From Modestobacter muralis (lineage in GTDB: Bacteria > Actinomycetota > Actinomycetes > Mycobacteriales > Geodermatophilaceae): a stretch of DNA of 53,651 nt. Below are positions 17,205 to 27,194 of this stretch, piece after piece. The notes under the pieces are model-generated. The model had not been told where the DNA came from. It was given only the letters and a program-made list of their open reading frames with translations, and did no database searches. How positions within the stretch are numbered: the stretch's first letter is position 1; the number at the start of each line of letters is the position of its first letter. Both the position numbers and the translations under genes were made by a program. Where the stretch lies: assembly GCF_010682105.1 (NCBI RefSeq), contig NZ_JAAGWH010000001.1, positions 1 to 53,651 on the forward strand. Reading direction: 5' to 3'.

Positions 17205-17378
17205 CCTCACCGCGACCCACTGCGGCCGCTCCGGACGCCTGGCGACCGGGGCGGCCGTCGTCTTCTCGGTGCAGCTCACAGCGGGAGCCGGCCGTCCGGC
17301 GGCGCCATCCGTGACATCGTGGCCGGACGGCGCCTGTACGCCCCTCCACCTCCTGACCGACCACTCCGGGAGTGCGCG
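17205..17378. promoter_or_regulatory. Leader of the DUF4032 gene with CCGTCCGG inverted repeat
   Basis: GCCGTCCGG (17291-17299) and CCGGACGGC (17323-17331) are perfect inverted copies 23 nt apart, each followed or preceded by GGCGCC. The same half-site forms a compact palindrome in front of the binding-protein gene (18638-18657). It may be an operator shared by both, or a hairpin. Confidence 0.45.
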
Positions 17379-18629
17379 ATGCGGTTCCTGTTCCGACCCC
17401 CGGCTGCCGAGGCCGCCGGTCTCCTCAGCCTGCCCTGGGACCAGCCCCTGGAGGAGTGGGACGAGGACCTGCTGCTGGAGGTGCCGCAGCGGGGCATCTC
17501 CCGACACGTCGTCCGGTTCACCGTCAGCGACGGCAAGGTCTACGCGCTGAAGGAGATCTCCGAGCCGCTGGCCCGGCACGAGTACGCGCTGCTCGGGGAG
17601 TTCGAGGCCGAGGGGCTGCCCTCGGTCACCGCGCTGGGCATCTGCTTCGACCGGCCCGACGACCAGCAGGCCATCCTGGTCACCCGCTACCTCGAGTACT
17701 CGATGTCCTACCGGTACCTGTTCTCCGGCCCGCGCGCCGGTGAGCCCGACCGGCTGCTGGACACCCTGGTGCAGCTGCTCGTCCGGCTGCACCTGGCCGG
17801 CGTCTACTGGGGCGACTGCACGCTGTCCAACACGCTCTTCCTGCCCGATGCCGGCACCTACACCGCCTACCTGGTCGACGCTGAGACCGCCGAGCGCTAC
17901 CCGACCCTGTCGGTGGGCAAGCGGGCCTACGACATCGAGCTCGCTCGCGAACGACTGGGCGCTGAGCTGATGGACCTGCAGGCCGGCGAGCTGCTGCCCG
18001 CGGAGCTGGACCCGGTCGAGATCGCCAACAGCCTGCCCGGCCGCTACGAGGCGCTGTGGGACGAGGTGACCCGGGAGGAGGTCTTCCGGGTCGACGAGCA
18101 GGCCGTCCGGGTGGCCGAGCGCCTGCAGCGGCTCAACGACCTCGGGTTCGACGTCGGTGAGATCGAGCTGGTCACCTCGCCCGAGGGCGCGCGGCTGCGG
18201 GTCGAGACCCGGGTGGCCGAGCCGGGTCAGCACCGGCACGAGCTGTTCCGGCTCACCGGGCTGGAGGTGCAGGAGAAGCAGGCGCTGCGGTTGCTCAACG
18301 ACCTGCGTTCCTACCGGGCCTACCTCGAGCAGCGCACCGGCGGCCTCGTGCTGGAGGAGGAGGCGGCGCGCCGCTGGCTCACCGACGTCTACCAGCCCGT
18401 CGTGCGCGCGGTCCCCGAGGACCTGGCCGGCCGACTGGAGCCCGCCGAGGTGTTCCACGAGGTCCTCGAGCACCGCTGGTTCCTGTCCGAGCGGGCCGGC
18501 TTCGACGTCGGGACCTGGGCTGCGGCGCGCTCGTACGTGCAGAACGTGCTGCCGCGCACCCCGGCGGTGCTCACCACCCCGTCGGTGATCGCCGCCCACC
18601 GCGCGGCCCCGGCGGAGACGCCTGCCTGA
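17379..18629 (+). CDS. DUF4032 protein with a kinase-like fold
   Basis: 416 residues. The N-terminal half resembles small-molecule or lipopolysaccharide kinases: Lys in VYALKEISEP (near residue 55), catalytic loop GVYWGDCTLSNTLFLP (G-D-x-x-x-x-N, around 145-155) and a metal-binding acid in YLVDAETAERYP. The C-terminal half (LDPVEIANSLPGRYEALWDE, RAYLEQRTGGLVLEEEAARRWLTDVY) is the DUF4032 part and has no known function. Start ATG at 17379 with CGGGAG 6 nt upstream. It lies before a sugar ABC importer and pgi, which suggests, without proof, phosphorylation of an imported sugar or control of that route. Confidence 0.85.
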   Translation: MRFLFRPPAAEAAGLLSLPWDQPLEEWDEDLLLEVPQRGISRHVVRFTVSDGKVYALKEISEPLARHEYALLGEFEAEGLPSVTALGICFDRPDDQQAILVTRYLEYSMSYRYLFSGPRAGEPDRLLDTLVQLLVRLHLAGVYWGDCTLSNTLFLPDAGTYTAYLVDAETAERYPTLSVGKRAYDIELARERLGAELMDLQAGELLPAELDPVEIANSLPGRYEALWDEVTREEVFRVDEQAVRVAERLQRLNDLGFDVGEIELVTSPEGARLRVETRVAEPGQHRHELFRLTGLEVQEKQALRLLNDLRSYRAYLEQRTGGLVLEEEAARRWLTDVYQPVVRAVPEDLAGRLEPAEVFHEVLEHRWFLSERAGFDVGTWAAARSYVQNVLPRTPAVLTTPSVIAAHRAAPAETPA

Positions 18630-18637
18630 GCCTCCCG

Positions 18638-18685
18638 ACCGGACGCCGCCGTCCGGTTGACACGCGGTGTGGCCCGGGCCACTCT
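18638..18685 (+). promoter_or_regulatory. Promoter and overlapping palindrome of the sugar importer operon
   Basis: ACCGGACG (18638-18645) and CGTCCGGT (18650-18657) form an 8-bp hairpin with loop CCGC just after the DUF4032 stop. It runs into TTGACA (18657-18662), a perfect -35 hexamer, with CACTCT 17 nt later (18680-18685) as a weak -10. The palindrome may terminate the upstream gene, act as an operator, or both. Confidence 0.5.
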
Positions 18686-18738
18686 CCGAGGTCCACGGGG
18701 ACGACGAGGTCGCCGTGGACCTACGGAGGCGGTGCACC

Positions 18739-20097
18739 GTGCCGGACGAGCAGACGGGTCGGGACGACGCAGTGCGGGGTGGGCGAGCGGGCCTGTTCCG
18801 CCAGCGCAGGTGGCGGCGGGCCCTGGCCGGTGCCGCCGCGGCCGGGGTGCTCGGCTCCACGCTGGCGGCCTGCGGTGGCGGGTCCGGCGGCGTCCCGACG
18901 TTGACCTGGTACATCAACCCCGACGCCGGCGGGCAGACCGAGATCGCCGCGCGGTGCACCGAGGCGGCCGGGGGGCGCTACCGGATCGAGACCGCGACGC
19001 TGCCGCGTGAGGCCTCGGCGCAGCGTGAGCAGCTGGTCCGGCGCCTGGCCGCCAACGACACCTCGATCGACCTGATGAGCCTGGACCCGATCTTCGTCCC
19101 GGAGTTCGCCCAGGCCGGGTTCCTCGCCCCGGTGCCGCCCGAGCTGGCCGGCCGGGTCACCGAGGACGTCGTCCCGGCCGCGGTCGAGACCTCCACCTGG
19201 GAGGACCAGCTGGTCGCCGTCCCGTTCTGGTCGAACACCCAGCTGCTCTGGTACCGCAAGTCCGTCGCGGAGGCCGCCGGGCTGGACATGACCCAGCCGG
19301 TCACCTGGGACCAGGTCGTGGCCGCCGCGCAGGACCAGGACAAGCTGATCGGCGTCCAGGGGATCCGGGCCGAGGCGCTGACCGTCTGGTTCAACGCCCT
19401 CATCGAGTCCGCCGGCGGGTCGATCATCGCCGAGAACTCCACCGACCCCGAGCAGGTCACGCTCGGCCTGGAGTCCGACGCCGGGATCCGCGCCACCGAG
19501 CTGATGCGGGACATCTCCAACAGCGGGCAGACCGGGCCGGCGCTGTCGACGGCCAACGAGGACACCACCGCCACCGGGTTCGAGTCCGCCGACGGCGGCT
19601 TCATGGTCAACTACTCGTTCGTCTACGCCCGGGCCCTCGGCAAGGTCGAGGACGGGACGATGGACCAGGCCACCGTCGACGACTACGGCTGGACGCTCTA
19701 CCCGCAGGTCGACGAGGGCACCGAGAGCGCGCCGCCCTACGGCGGGATCAACCTCGGGGTGGGCGCGCTGAGCGAGCACCCCGACCTGGCCTACGACGCG
19801 ACCGAGTGCATCACCTCGACGGAGAACCAGGCCTACTACTTCGTGCACGACGGCAACGCGGCGTCGGACACCACGGTCTACGACGACCCCGAGGTCCTCG
19901 AGGCGTTCCCGATGGCGGAGACGATCCGGGACTCGCTGGAGCAGGCGGCCCCGCGACCGCTGACGGCGTACTACAGCGAGGTCTCCGGCGGCCTGCAGCG
20001 TGAGTACCACCCGACCGGGTCGGTCGACCCGGAGCGCACGCCGCGCGAGGCCACCGAGTTCATCACCGCGGTGCTGCGGAAGGAGCAGTTGCTGTGA
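18739..20097 (+). CDS. Extracellular sugar-binding lipoprotein of an ABC importer (LpqY-like)
   Basis: 452 residues. A lipoprotein signal peptide is clear: arginines RQRRWRR, a hydrophobic Ala/Leu/Val stretch and the lipobox LAAC followed by Gly-rich sequence. The mature part is a family-1 type solute-binding protein (LTWYINPDAGGQTEIAARCT, IDLMSLDPIFVPEFAQAGFL, LVAVPFWSNTQLLWYRKSV, GINLGVGALSEHPDLAYDAT). The gene order binding protein-permease-permease-MsmK-type ATPase equals that of the mycobacterial trehalose importer LpqY-SugABC; a trehalose or maltodextrin substrate is possible but unproven. GTG at 18739 has GGAGG 9 nt upstream; the earlier in-frame start at 18667 lies inside the promoter. 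Confidence 0.88.
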   Translation: MPDEQTGRDDAVRGGRAGLFRQRRWRRALAGAAAAGVLGSTLAACGGGSGGVPTLTWYINPDAGGQTEIAARCTEAAGGRYRIETATLPREASAQREQLVRRLAANDTSIDLMSLDPIFVPEFAQAGFLAPVPPELAGRVTEDVVPAAVETSTWEDQLVAVPFWSNTQLLWYRKSVAEAAGLDMTQPVTWDQVVAAAQDQDKLIGVQGIRAEALTVWFNALIESAGGSIIAENSTDPEQVTLGLESDAGIRATELMRDISNSGQTGPALSTANEDTTATGFESADGGFMVNYSFVYARALGKVEDGTMDQATVDDYGWTLYPQVDEGTESAPPYGGINLGVGALSEHPDLAYDATECITSTENQAYYFVHDGNAASDTTVYDDPEVLEAFPMAETIRDSLEQAAPRPLTAYYSEVSGGLQREYHPTGSVDPERTPREATEFITAVLRKEQLL

Positions 20098-20170
20098 GCG
20101 AGCGTGCGAGCGGACCGATGGGCACGGCCCGAGTGGGGACGACATCGACCAGCGTCAGCGAGGAGGCGTC

Positions 20171-21133
20171 GTGACCACCACGACCCTGCCACCGTCGGAG
20201 AAGACCGCCCCGGTCTCCGCGCCGGGGCACACGACCAGCGACCGGGCGCGCAGCGAGCGGAAGCTCGGCTGGCTGCTGGCCGGCCCGGCGCTGGCGGTGA
20301 TGCTGCTGGTGACCGCCTACCCGATCCTGCAGGCGGTCTACGACTCGCTGTTCGACTACCGGCTCACCGACCCGGAGAACCGCTCGTTCACCGGGCTGAA
20401 CAACTACGTCGTGATCCTCAGCGACCGGACGTGGTGGATCTCGATGGCCGTCACGGTGGCGATCACGGTGGTGACCGTCGCGGTCGAGCTGGTGCTCGGG
20501 TTCGCGCTGGCGTTCGTGATGGCCAAGGCGCTGAGCGCGATCCGGCCGGTGCTGCGTGCGGCGATCCTCATCCCGTACGCGGTGATCACCGTCGTCTCTG
20601 CGTTCGCCTGGCGGTTCGCCTTCGCCATCGACACCGGGTTCGTCAACAGCTGGTTCGGCTGGCTGCCCGGCATCGGCGCCGACACCGACTGGTTCGGCGG
20701 GCAGGGGTCGGCACTGCTGGTCGTCTGCCTCGCCGAGATCTGGAAGACCACGCCGTTCATCTCGCTGCTCCTGCTCGCCGGCTTGGCACAGGTGCCGGAG
20801 GTGCTGCAGGAGGCCGCCAAGGTCGACGGCGCCACCTGGTGGCAGCGGCTGCGGAAGGTGACGCTGCCGAACATGAAGGCCGCGATCATGGTCGCGCTGC
20901 TGTTCCGCACCCTGGACGCCTTCCGCGTCTTCGACTCGATCTTCGTGATGACCGCCGGGGCCAACAACACCGAGTCGGTGTCGTTCCTGGCCTACCGGCA
21001 GACCATCTCCCGGCTGGAGATCGGGCTGGGGTCGGCGGTGTCCGTGCTGCTGTTCCTGGTGGTCGTGGGGATCGCGGCCCTGTTCATCAAGGGCTTCAAG
21101 GTCGACCTGGCCCAGGCTCGAGGGGAGGGCTGA
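20171..21133 (+). CDS. Sugar ABC transporter permease, MalF/SugA type
   Basis: 320 residues with six predicted membrane helices after a hydrophilic N-terminus of about 35 residues. The EAA loop that contacts the ATPase is QEAAKVDGATWWQRLRKVTLPNMK. The first periplasmic part contains the typical YDSLFDYRLTDP...FTGLNNYV segment. The GTG start at 20171 follows a perfect AGGAGG (20161-20166). The stop codon shares one base with the start of the next permease (TGATG). The 73-nt leader contains a GAGCGAGCG sequence resembling part of the repeat after the TetR gene. Confidence 0.9.
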   Translation: MTTTTLPPSEKTAPVSAPGHTTSDRARSERKLGWLLAGPALAVMLLVTAYPILQAVYDSLFDYRLTDPENRSFTGLNNYVVILSDRTWWISMAVTVAITVVTVAVELVLGFALAFVMAKALSAIRPVLRAAILIPYAVITVVSAFAWRFAFAIDTGFVNSWFGWLPGIGADTDWFGGQGSALLVVCLAEIWKTTPFISLLLLAGLAQVPEVLQEAAKVDGATWWQRLRKVTLPNMKAAIMVALLFRTLDAFRVFDSIFVMTAGANNTESVSFLAYRQTISRLEIGLGSAVSVLLFLVVVGIAALFIKGFKVDLAQARGEG

Positions 21134-21966
21134 TGTCGAGCAAGGAGAGGACCTGGTGGATCGTCGCCGGGGTCGCGATCGTGATCTACGCACTGTTCCC
21201 GGTCGCCTGGATCGTGTCGCTGTCGTTCAAGGCCCCGGGTGACCTGGCCAACGGCCAGTTCCTCCCGACGACGCCGACCGATGAGAACTACTCGACGATC
21301 TTCACCGGGGCCGGCGCGGACCTGTTCCTGCCCGCGCTGCGGAACTCCTTCGGGATCTGCCTGATCGCGACGTTCATCTCCTGCTTGCTGGCGATGTTCG
21401 CCGCCTACGCGATCGCCCGGCTGGACTTCCCCGGCAAGAAGCTCATCCTCGGCACGGCGCTGGGGGTGGCGATCTTCCCGGTGATCTCGATCGTCACGCC
21501 GCTGTTCAACCTGTGGCGCAACATCGGCCTCTACGACACCTGGCCGGGGTTGATCATCCCGTACCTGTCGCTGACCCTGCCGATCTCGATCTGGACCATG
21601 TCGGCGTTCTTCCGCGAGATCCCCTGGGAGATGGAGCAGGCCGCCCAGGTCGACGGGGCGACGACCTGGCAGGCGTTCCGCAAGGTGATCGTGCCGCTGG
21701 CCGCGCCGGGGGTGTTCACCACCGCGATCATCGCGTTCTTCATCGCCTGGAACGACTTCGTCTACGGCATCTCGCTGACCTCCACCAGCGCCGCCCGGCC
21801 GGTGCCGGCCGCGCTGGGCCTGTTCTCCGGCGCCAGCCAGTTCGAGGACCCGACCGGCGCCATCGCCGCCGCCGCGGTCATCGTCACGATCCCCGTCGTG
21901 GCGCTCGTGCTCCTGTTCCAGCGGCGCATCGTCGCCGGCCTCACCAACGGCGCCGTCAAGGGCTGA
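21133..21966 (+). CDS. Sugar ABC transporter permease, MalG/SugB type
   Basis: 277 residues, six membrane helices. The EAA loop is EMEQAAQVDGATTWQAFRKVIVPLAAPG; the C-terminal FIAWNDFVYGISLTS and QRRIVAGLTNGAVKG are characteristic of MalG-type subunits. It pairs with the upstream permease to form the membrane channel. The ATG is read by stop-start reinitiation (TGATG), which supports equimolar synthesis. Confidence 0.92.
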   Translation: MSSKERTWWIVAGVAIVIYALFPVAWIVSLSFKAPGDLANGQFLPTTPTDENYSTIFTGAGADLFLPALRNSFGICLIATFISCLLAMFAAYAIARLDFPGKKLILGTALGVAIFPVISIVTPLFNLWRNIGLYDTWPGLIIPYLSLTLPISIWTMSAFFREIPWEMEQAAQVDGATTWQAFRKVIVPLAAPGVFTTAIIAFFIAWNDFVYGISLTSTSAARPVPAALGLFSGASQFEDPTGAIAAAAVIVTIPVVALVLLFQRRIVAGLTNGAVKG

Positions 21967-22021
21967 GCACCCCCCACCCGCCCCGCCGACACCGCCCACC
22001 CCTGCTCAGAGAGGACGTCTC

Positions 22022-23329
<1,308 letters not shown>

Positions 23330-23453
23330 CGGGTCGGCCCGGACCCCTGCGCGGGGTCCGGGCAGGGGCGGGCATGATCGGGTCGGGGGTTTGTCGCGTG
23401 TCCCGGCTGCGCACTCCCCGACAGACCCTGGCCGGACCGTTGGAGGCAGCAGC

Positions 23454-25082
23454 ATGGACATCACCGCGACCGACGAGTGGGCGGCACTGTCCGACCACCA
23501 CCGCGAGGTGGCGTCCCGCACGCTGCGTGAGCTCTTCGCGGAGGACGCCGGGCGTGGCACCCGGCTGACCGGCACCGCCGGTGACCTCTACGTCGACTGG
23601 TCCAAGCACCGGGTCACCGACGAGACGGTGCAGCTGCTCGTCGCCCTCGCGGAGAAGGCCGGCCTGCCCGCCCAGATCAAGGCGATGTTCGCAGGTTCGC
23701 ACATCAACGTCACCGAGGACCGCGCCGTGCTGCACACCGCGCTGCGCGCTCCCGCGTCGGTGCCGCTGACCGTCGACGGTCAGGACGTCACCGCCGACGT
23801 GCACGCGGTCCTGGACAAGATGGGCGACTTCGCCGACCGGGTGCGCTCGGGTGAGTGGCGCGGGGCGACCGGCGAGCGGATCACCGCCGTGGTCAACATC
23901 GGCATCGGTGGCTCCGACCTCGGCCCCGCGATGGCCTACCTCGCGCTGGCCGACTACAGCGACCGCGGTCTCACCGCCCGCTTCGTGTCCAACATCGACC
24001 CGACCGACTTCGCCGAGAAGACCCGTGACCTGGACCCGGCGACGACGCTGTTCGTGGTCTGCTCGAAGACGTTCACCACGCTGGAGACGCTGACGAACGC
24101 CACCGTCGCCCGCGACTGGCTGCTCGCGGGCGTCGGCGAGGTCGAGGGCGCGGTCGCCAAGCACTTCGTCGCGGTGAGCACCAACGCCGACGCGGTCGCG
24201 GAGTTCGGCATCGACACCGACAACATGTTCGGGTTCTGGGACTGGGTCGGCGGCCGGTACTCCTTCACCTCCGCCGTCGGTCTGTCGCTGATGGTCGCGA
24301 TCGGCCGCGAGCACTACGGCGAGATGCTCGCCGGCTTCCACACCGTCGACGAGCACTTCCGCACCACCCCGCTGGCGGAGAACCTGCCGGTCCTGCAGGG
24401 CCTGCTCAACGTCTGGTACACCGACTTCTTCGGCGCCCAGACCCACGCCGTCCTGCCCTACAGCCAGTACCTGTCGCGGCTGCCCGCCTACCTGCAGCAG
24501 CTGACCATGGAGAGCAACGGCAAGACCGTGCAGTTCGACGGGGAGCCGGTGACGACGTCGACGGGCGAGGTCTACTGGGGCGAGCCGGGCACCAACGGCC
24601 AGCACGCGTTTCACCAGCTGCTGCACCAGGGCACCAGCCTCATCCCGGCCGACTTCATCGGCTTCGGTGAGCCGAACCACGACATCGGCGAGATGCACGA
24701 CCTGCTGATGGCGAACATGTTCGCGCAGAGCTCGGCACTGGCCTTCGGGAAGACCGCCGAGGAGGTCGCCGCCGACGGCACGCCCGCCGCCGTCGTCCCG
24801 CACAAGGTCATGCCGGGCAACCGGCCCTCGACCACGATCCTGGCGCCGAAGCTGACCCCGTCCACGCTCGGGCAGCTGATCGCCTTCTACGAGCACACCG
24901 TGTTCGTCGAGGGTGTCGTCTGGCAGATCGACTCCTTCGACCAGTGGGGCGTGGAGTTGGGCAAGGTCATGGCGCGCGAGCTCGCCCCGGCCCTGACCAG
25001 CGAGACGGCGCCGGAGATGGACGCCGACGCCTCGACCGTCGCGCTCGTGCAGCACTACCGCCGGCTCCGCGGACGCCCCTGA
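23454..25082 (+). CDS. pgi: Glucose-6-phosphate isomerase
   Basis: 542 residues, full-length PGI. It interconverts glucose 6-phosphate and fructose 6-phosphate in the cytoplasm. Signature blocks: [96 protein letters not shown] and the C-terminal [16 protein letters not shown]. The ATG at 23454 has TTGGAGG upstream; the frame stays open 66 codons further but only with Pro/Gly-rich sequence that overlaps the importer gene. Position after the importer fits entry of the imported sugar into central metabolism. Confidence 0.96.
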   Translation: MDITATDEWAALSDHHREVASRTLRELFAEDAGRGTRLTGTAGDLYVDWSKHRVTDETVQLLVALAEKAGLPAQIKAMFAGSHINVTEDRAVLHTALRAPASVPLTVDGQDVTADVHAVLDKMGDFADRVRSGEWRGATGERITAVVNIGIGGSDLGPAMAYLALADYSDRGLTARFVSNIDPTDFAEKTRDLDPATTLFVVCSKTFTTLETLTNATVARDWLLAGVGEVEGAVAKHFVAVSTNADAVAEFGIDTDNMFGFWDWVGGRYSFTSAVGLSLMVAIGREHYGEMLAGFHTVDEHFRTTPLAENLPVLQGLLNVWYTDFFGAQTHAVLPYSQYLSRLPAYLQQLTMESNGKTVQFDGEPVTTSTGEVYWGEPGTNGQHAFHQLLHQGTSLIPADFIGFGEPNHDIGEMHDLLMANMFAQSSALAFGKTAEEVAADGTPAAVVPHKVMPGNRPSTTILAPKLTPSTLGQLIAFYEHTVFVEGVVWQIDSFDQWGVELGKVMARELAPALTSETAPEMDADASTVALVQHYRRLRGRP

Positions 25083-25088
25083 CCAAGG

Positions 25089-25140
25089 CCCCGTGCCCAC
25101 CACCCCCTCGCCGGCTGGCAGCGGGTCCCCGCGGGGGCAC
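25089..25140 (+). terminator. Terminator-like element after pgi
   Basis: GTGCCC (25093-25098) pairs with GGGCAC (25135-25140). The sequence from the stop codon on resembles the elements after ftsK and clgR (AAGGCCCCG then a C-rich stretch and CTCGC), but is more diverged. Confidence 0.5.
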
Positions 25141-25155
25141 TGACACCCGGACGTG

Positions 25156-25230
25156 GATCAGGTGACCTGATCACCGTCTGTCCCCCTGGACCAGCGTTGG
25201 TGCAGGGGGACAGTCGTTGGTGCAGGGGGA
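25156..25230. promoter_or_regulatory. Nested palindromes and 20-bp direct repeat upstream of pspA
   Basis: Three elements are stacked: a palindrome GATCAGGT-G-ACCTGATC (25156-25172); an 11-bp hairpin (25178-25188 with 25203-25213); and the 16-mer CGTTGGTGCAGGGGGA at 25195 and 25215, 20 bp apart. The region lies 145-220 bp before the pspA start. The hairpin may terminate pgi; the palindrome and repeat may bind a regulator. Confidence 0.5.
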
Positions 25231-25374
25231 GGGCGACCAGAGCCGCGGTCAGGGACGGCGTCGGGCCAGCGGTGGCTGGCCCGGGCCTGAGCCTGAGACG
25301 ATGATCGGCGACAGCGTTGCCCGGATCGCGTCGTCCACCGCCCGGTGGACCGGCGCACCGGATCAGGAGGAGCC

Positions 25375-26211
25375 ATGCCGAACCCGTTCGTGAAGCTGTG
25401 GAAGTACCTCACGGCTTCGGCCAACGACCAGATCGACCAGCGCGCCGACCCGAAGATCCAGATCCAGCAGGCGATCGAGGCCGAGCAGCAGCGCCACCAG
25501 GCCCTGGCCAACCAGGCCGCCGCCGTGCTGGGCAACCAGCGCCAGCTGGAGATGCGGCTCAACCGGCAGCTGGGTGAGATCGAGAAGCTCCAGTCCTCCG
25601 CGCGGCAGGCCCTCGCCCTCGCCGACCAGACCCGGGCCGCCGGTGACGCGGGCAAGGCCGGCGAGTACGAGCAGGCCGCCCAGGCGTTCGCCACCCAGCT
25701 GGTCAGCGCCGAGCAGGCGGCGGAGGACCTCAAGCGCAGCCACGACGAGGCGCTGCAGGCCGCCGAGCAGGCCAAGGGCGCGGTGGAGACCAGCCGGATG
25801 CGGCTGCAGTCGACGCTGGCCGAGCGCACCAAGCTCATGTCGCAGCTGGAGCAGGCCAAGATGCAGGAGCAGGTCTCGGCCTCGCTGCGCTCGGTCAACG
25901 AGCTCTCCGCGCCGGGCAACACCCCCTCGCTGAACGACGTCCGCGACAAGATCGAGGCCCGCTACGCCAACGCGCTCGGCTCCGCCGAGCTGGCGCAGAA
26001 CTCGGTCGAGGGCCGGATGCTCGAGGTGCAGAAGGCGACCATCGACGTCGCCGGTGCCTCCCGGCTCGCGGAGATCCGCGCGTCGATGGGCGGCGGGACG
26101 CAGGCGATCAGCGGCAACCCGGCGGCCGGCGCGATCGAGTCGGGCAACGGCCCGGTCAGCGGCACCGCACTCGGCGCCGACCAGTCGGCCGAGCGCCCCG
26201 ACCACGCCTGA
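25375..26211 (+). CDS. pspA: PspA/IM30 family membrane-stress protein
   Basis: 278 residues, close to the mycobacterial homologue Rv2744c. These proteins bind the inner face of the membrane and protect it under envelope stress. The N-terminal amphipathic helix [22 protein letters not shown] is followed by a long coiled coil (residues 25-210, Gln/Ala/Glu-rich heptads) and a Gly/Ala-rich tail. ATG at 25375 has AGGAGG just upstream. In M. tuberculosis clgR and pspA are adjacent and co-regulated; here the sugar importer and pgi separate them, so the link may be lost or act in trans. Confidence 0.92.
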   Translation: MPNPFVKLWKYLTASANDQIDQRADPKIQIQQAIEAEQQRHQALANQAAAVLGNQRQLEMRLNRQLGEIEKLQSSARQALALADQTRAAGDAGKAGEYEQAAQAFATQLVSAEQAAEDLKRSHDEALQAAEQAKGAVETSRMRLQSTLAERTKLMSQLEQAKMQEQVSASLRSVNELSAPGNTPSLNDVRDKIEARYANALGSAELAQNSVEGRMLEVQKATIDVAGASRLAEIRASMGGGTQAISGNPAAGAIESGNGPVSGTALGADQSAERPDHA

Positions 26212-26225
26212 GCGGTCACGCCCCA

Positions 26226-26292
26226 CCGGTCGGCTCCTCCCGGGGAGCCGGTCCGACCGGAGCCCCGTCGTCCTGGTGGACGGCGGGGCTCC
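26226..26292. terminator. Double hairpin between convergent pspA and nei
   Basis: A 15-bp stem (26259-26273 with 26278-26292, loop TGGT, one G-U) follows an 8-bp outer pair CCGGTCGG (26226-26233) / CCGACCGG (26253-26260). The two share bases 26259-26260 and lie between convergent genes, so both strands can be terminated. Confidence 0.75.
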
Positions 26293-26308
26293 GTCGTCTC
26301 GCGGGCCG

Positions 26309-27160
26309 TCAGGTGGCGGCGATCGACGCCGGGTGGCCGGGCTCGCCGGTGCGGGCGAGCGGGTCGATCGGGCTGCGCGCGGCCTGGCACTGCGGGCACC
26401 AGTAGGTCACCCGCTCCTGGGTGTCCGGGCCCTGGTCACCGAGCAGGATCGTGGTCCGGCAGCGGCGGCACGGGCGGCCGCGCCGACCGAAGACCCAGTG
26501 GTCCTCCCCGCGCCGCATCGAGCCGGTGGTGCTCTGCTCGGGGTGGTCGCGGTTGGCCTGCATGAGCGTGCGGGCGCGGGTCACCAGGCCCGGCAGGTCC
26601 GGCACGTCGGCGACCCGGGTCCACGGGTGGGTGCGGGTCATGAACAGCGTCTCGACCTTGTAGAGGTTGCCGATGCCGGCCAGGTTGCGCTGGTCGAGGA
26701 TCGCGACGCCGATCTGCTCGTCGGGGTGTGACCGCAGCCGGCGCAAGGCATCGTCGAGGTCCCAGTCCGGGCCGAGCACGTCAGGGCCCAGGTGTCCCAC
26801 CAGGTCAGCCTCGGCGCTGGTCGGCACGATCGTCATGTCGTGCAGCCGGTAGCCGACGCAGTCCCACTCGCCGGTGGACAGGATCGCCCGGATGCTGTGC
26901 GCGGGCCCACCCTTCCACGGGGCGCCGTGGCGGTAGATGTGCCAGCTGCCGTCCATCCGGTAGTGCGTGCGCAGCGTGCGGCCGTCAGCGAACCGGGTGA
27001 GCATGTGCTTGCCGCGCGGCACCACCTCGGTGACGGTGGCGCCGGCGAGGTCGACGGTGGCCAGCTGGGGCACGCGCAGCTCGCCCTTGGTCAGCGTGGC
27101 ACCGGCGAGGGCGGTGTTCATCCGGTTGGCCGCCAGCCAGACGGTGTCTCCTTCGGGCAT
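26309..27160 (-). CDS. Fpg/Nei-family DNA glycosylase, downstream copy
   Basis: 283 residues. Nei-type enzymes excise oxidised bases and cut the abasic site. Pro2 (catalytic amine), Glu3 and Lys51 (in VVPRGKHML) are in place, the H2TH segment is RNLAGIGNLYKVE, and a C-terminal zinc finger C-x2-C ... C-x2-C (PCRRC ... YWCPQCQ) is intact. The start must place Pro at position 2, which fixes the ATG at 27160. A GATCAT sequence ends 7 nt before it. The gene follows its close paralogue by 34 bp on the same strand, probably one transcript. It resembles mycobacterial Nei2. Confidence 0.93.
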   Translation of the reverse strand: MPEGDTVWLAANRMNTALAGATLTKGELRVPQLATVDLAGATVTEVVPRGKHMLTRFADGRTLRTHYRMDGSWHIYRHGAPWKGGPAHSIRAILSTGEWDCVGYRLHDMTIVPTSAEADLVGHLGPDVLGPDWDLDDALRRLRSHPDEQIGVAILDQRNLAGIGNLYKVETLFMTRTHPWTRVADVPDLPGLVTRARTLMQANRDHPEQSTTGSMRRGEDHWVFGRRGRPCRRCRTTILLGDQGPDTQERVTYWCPQCQAARSPIDPLARTGEPGHPASIAAT

Positions 27161-27194
27161 CCCCCCATGATCCCCGGCCGCCCCGGTCCGCGCC

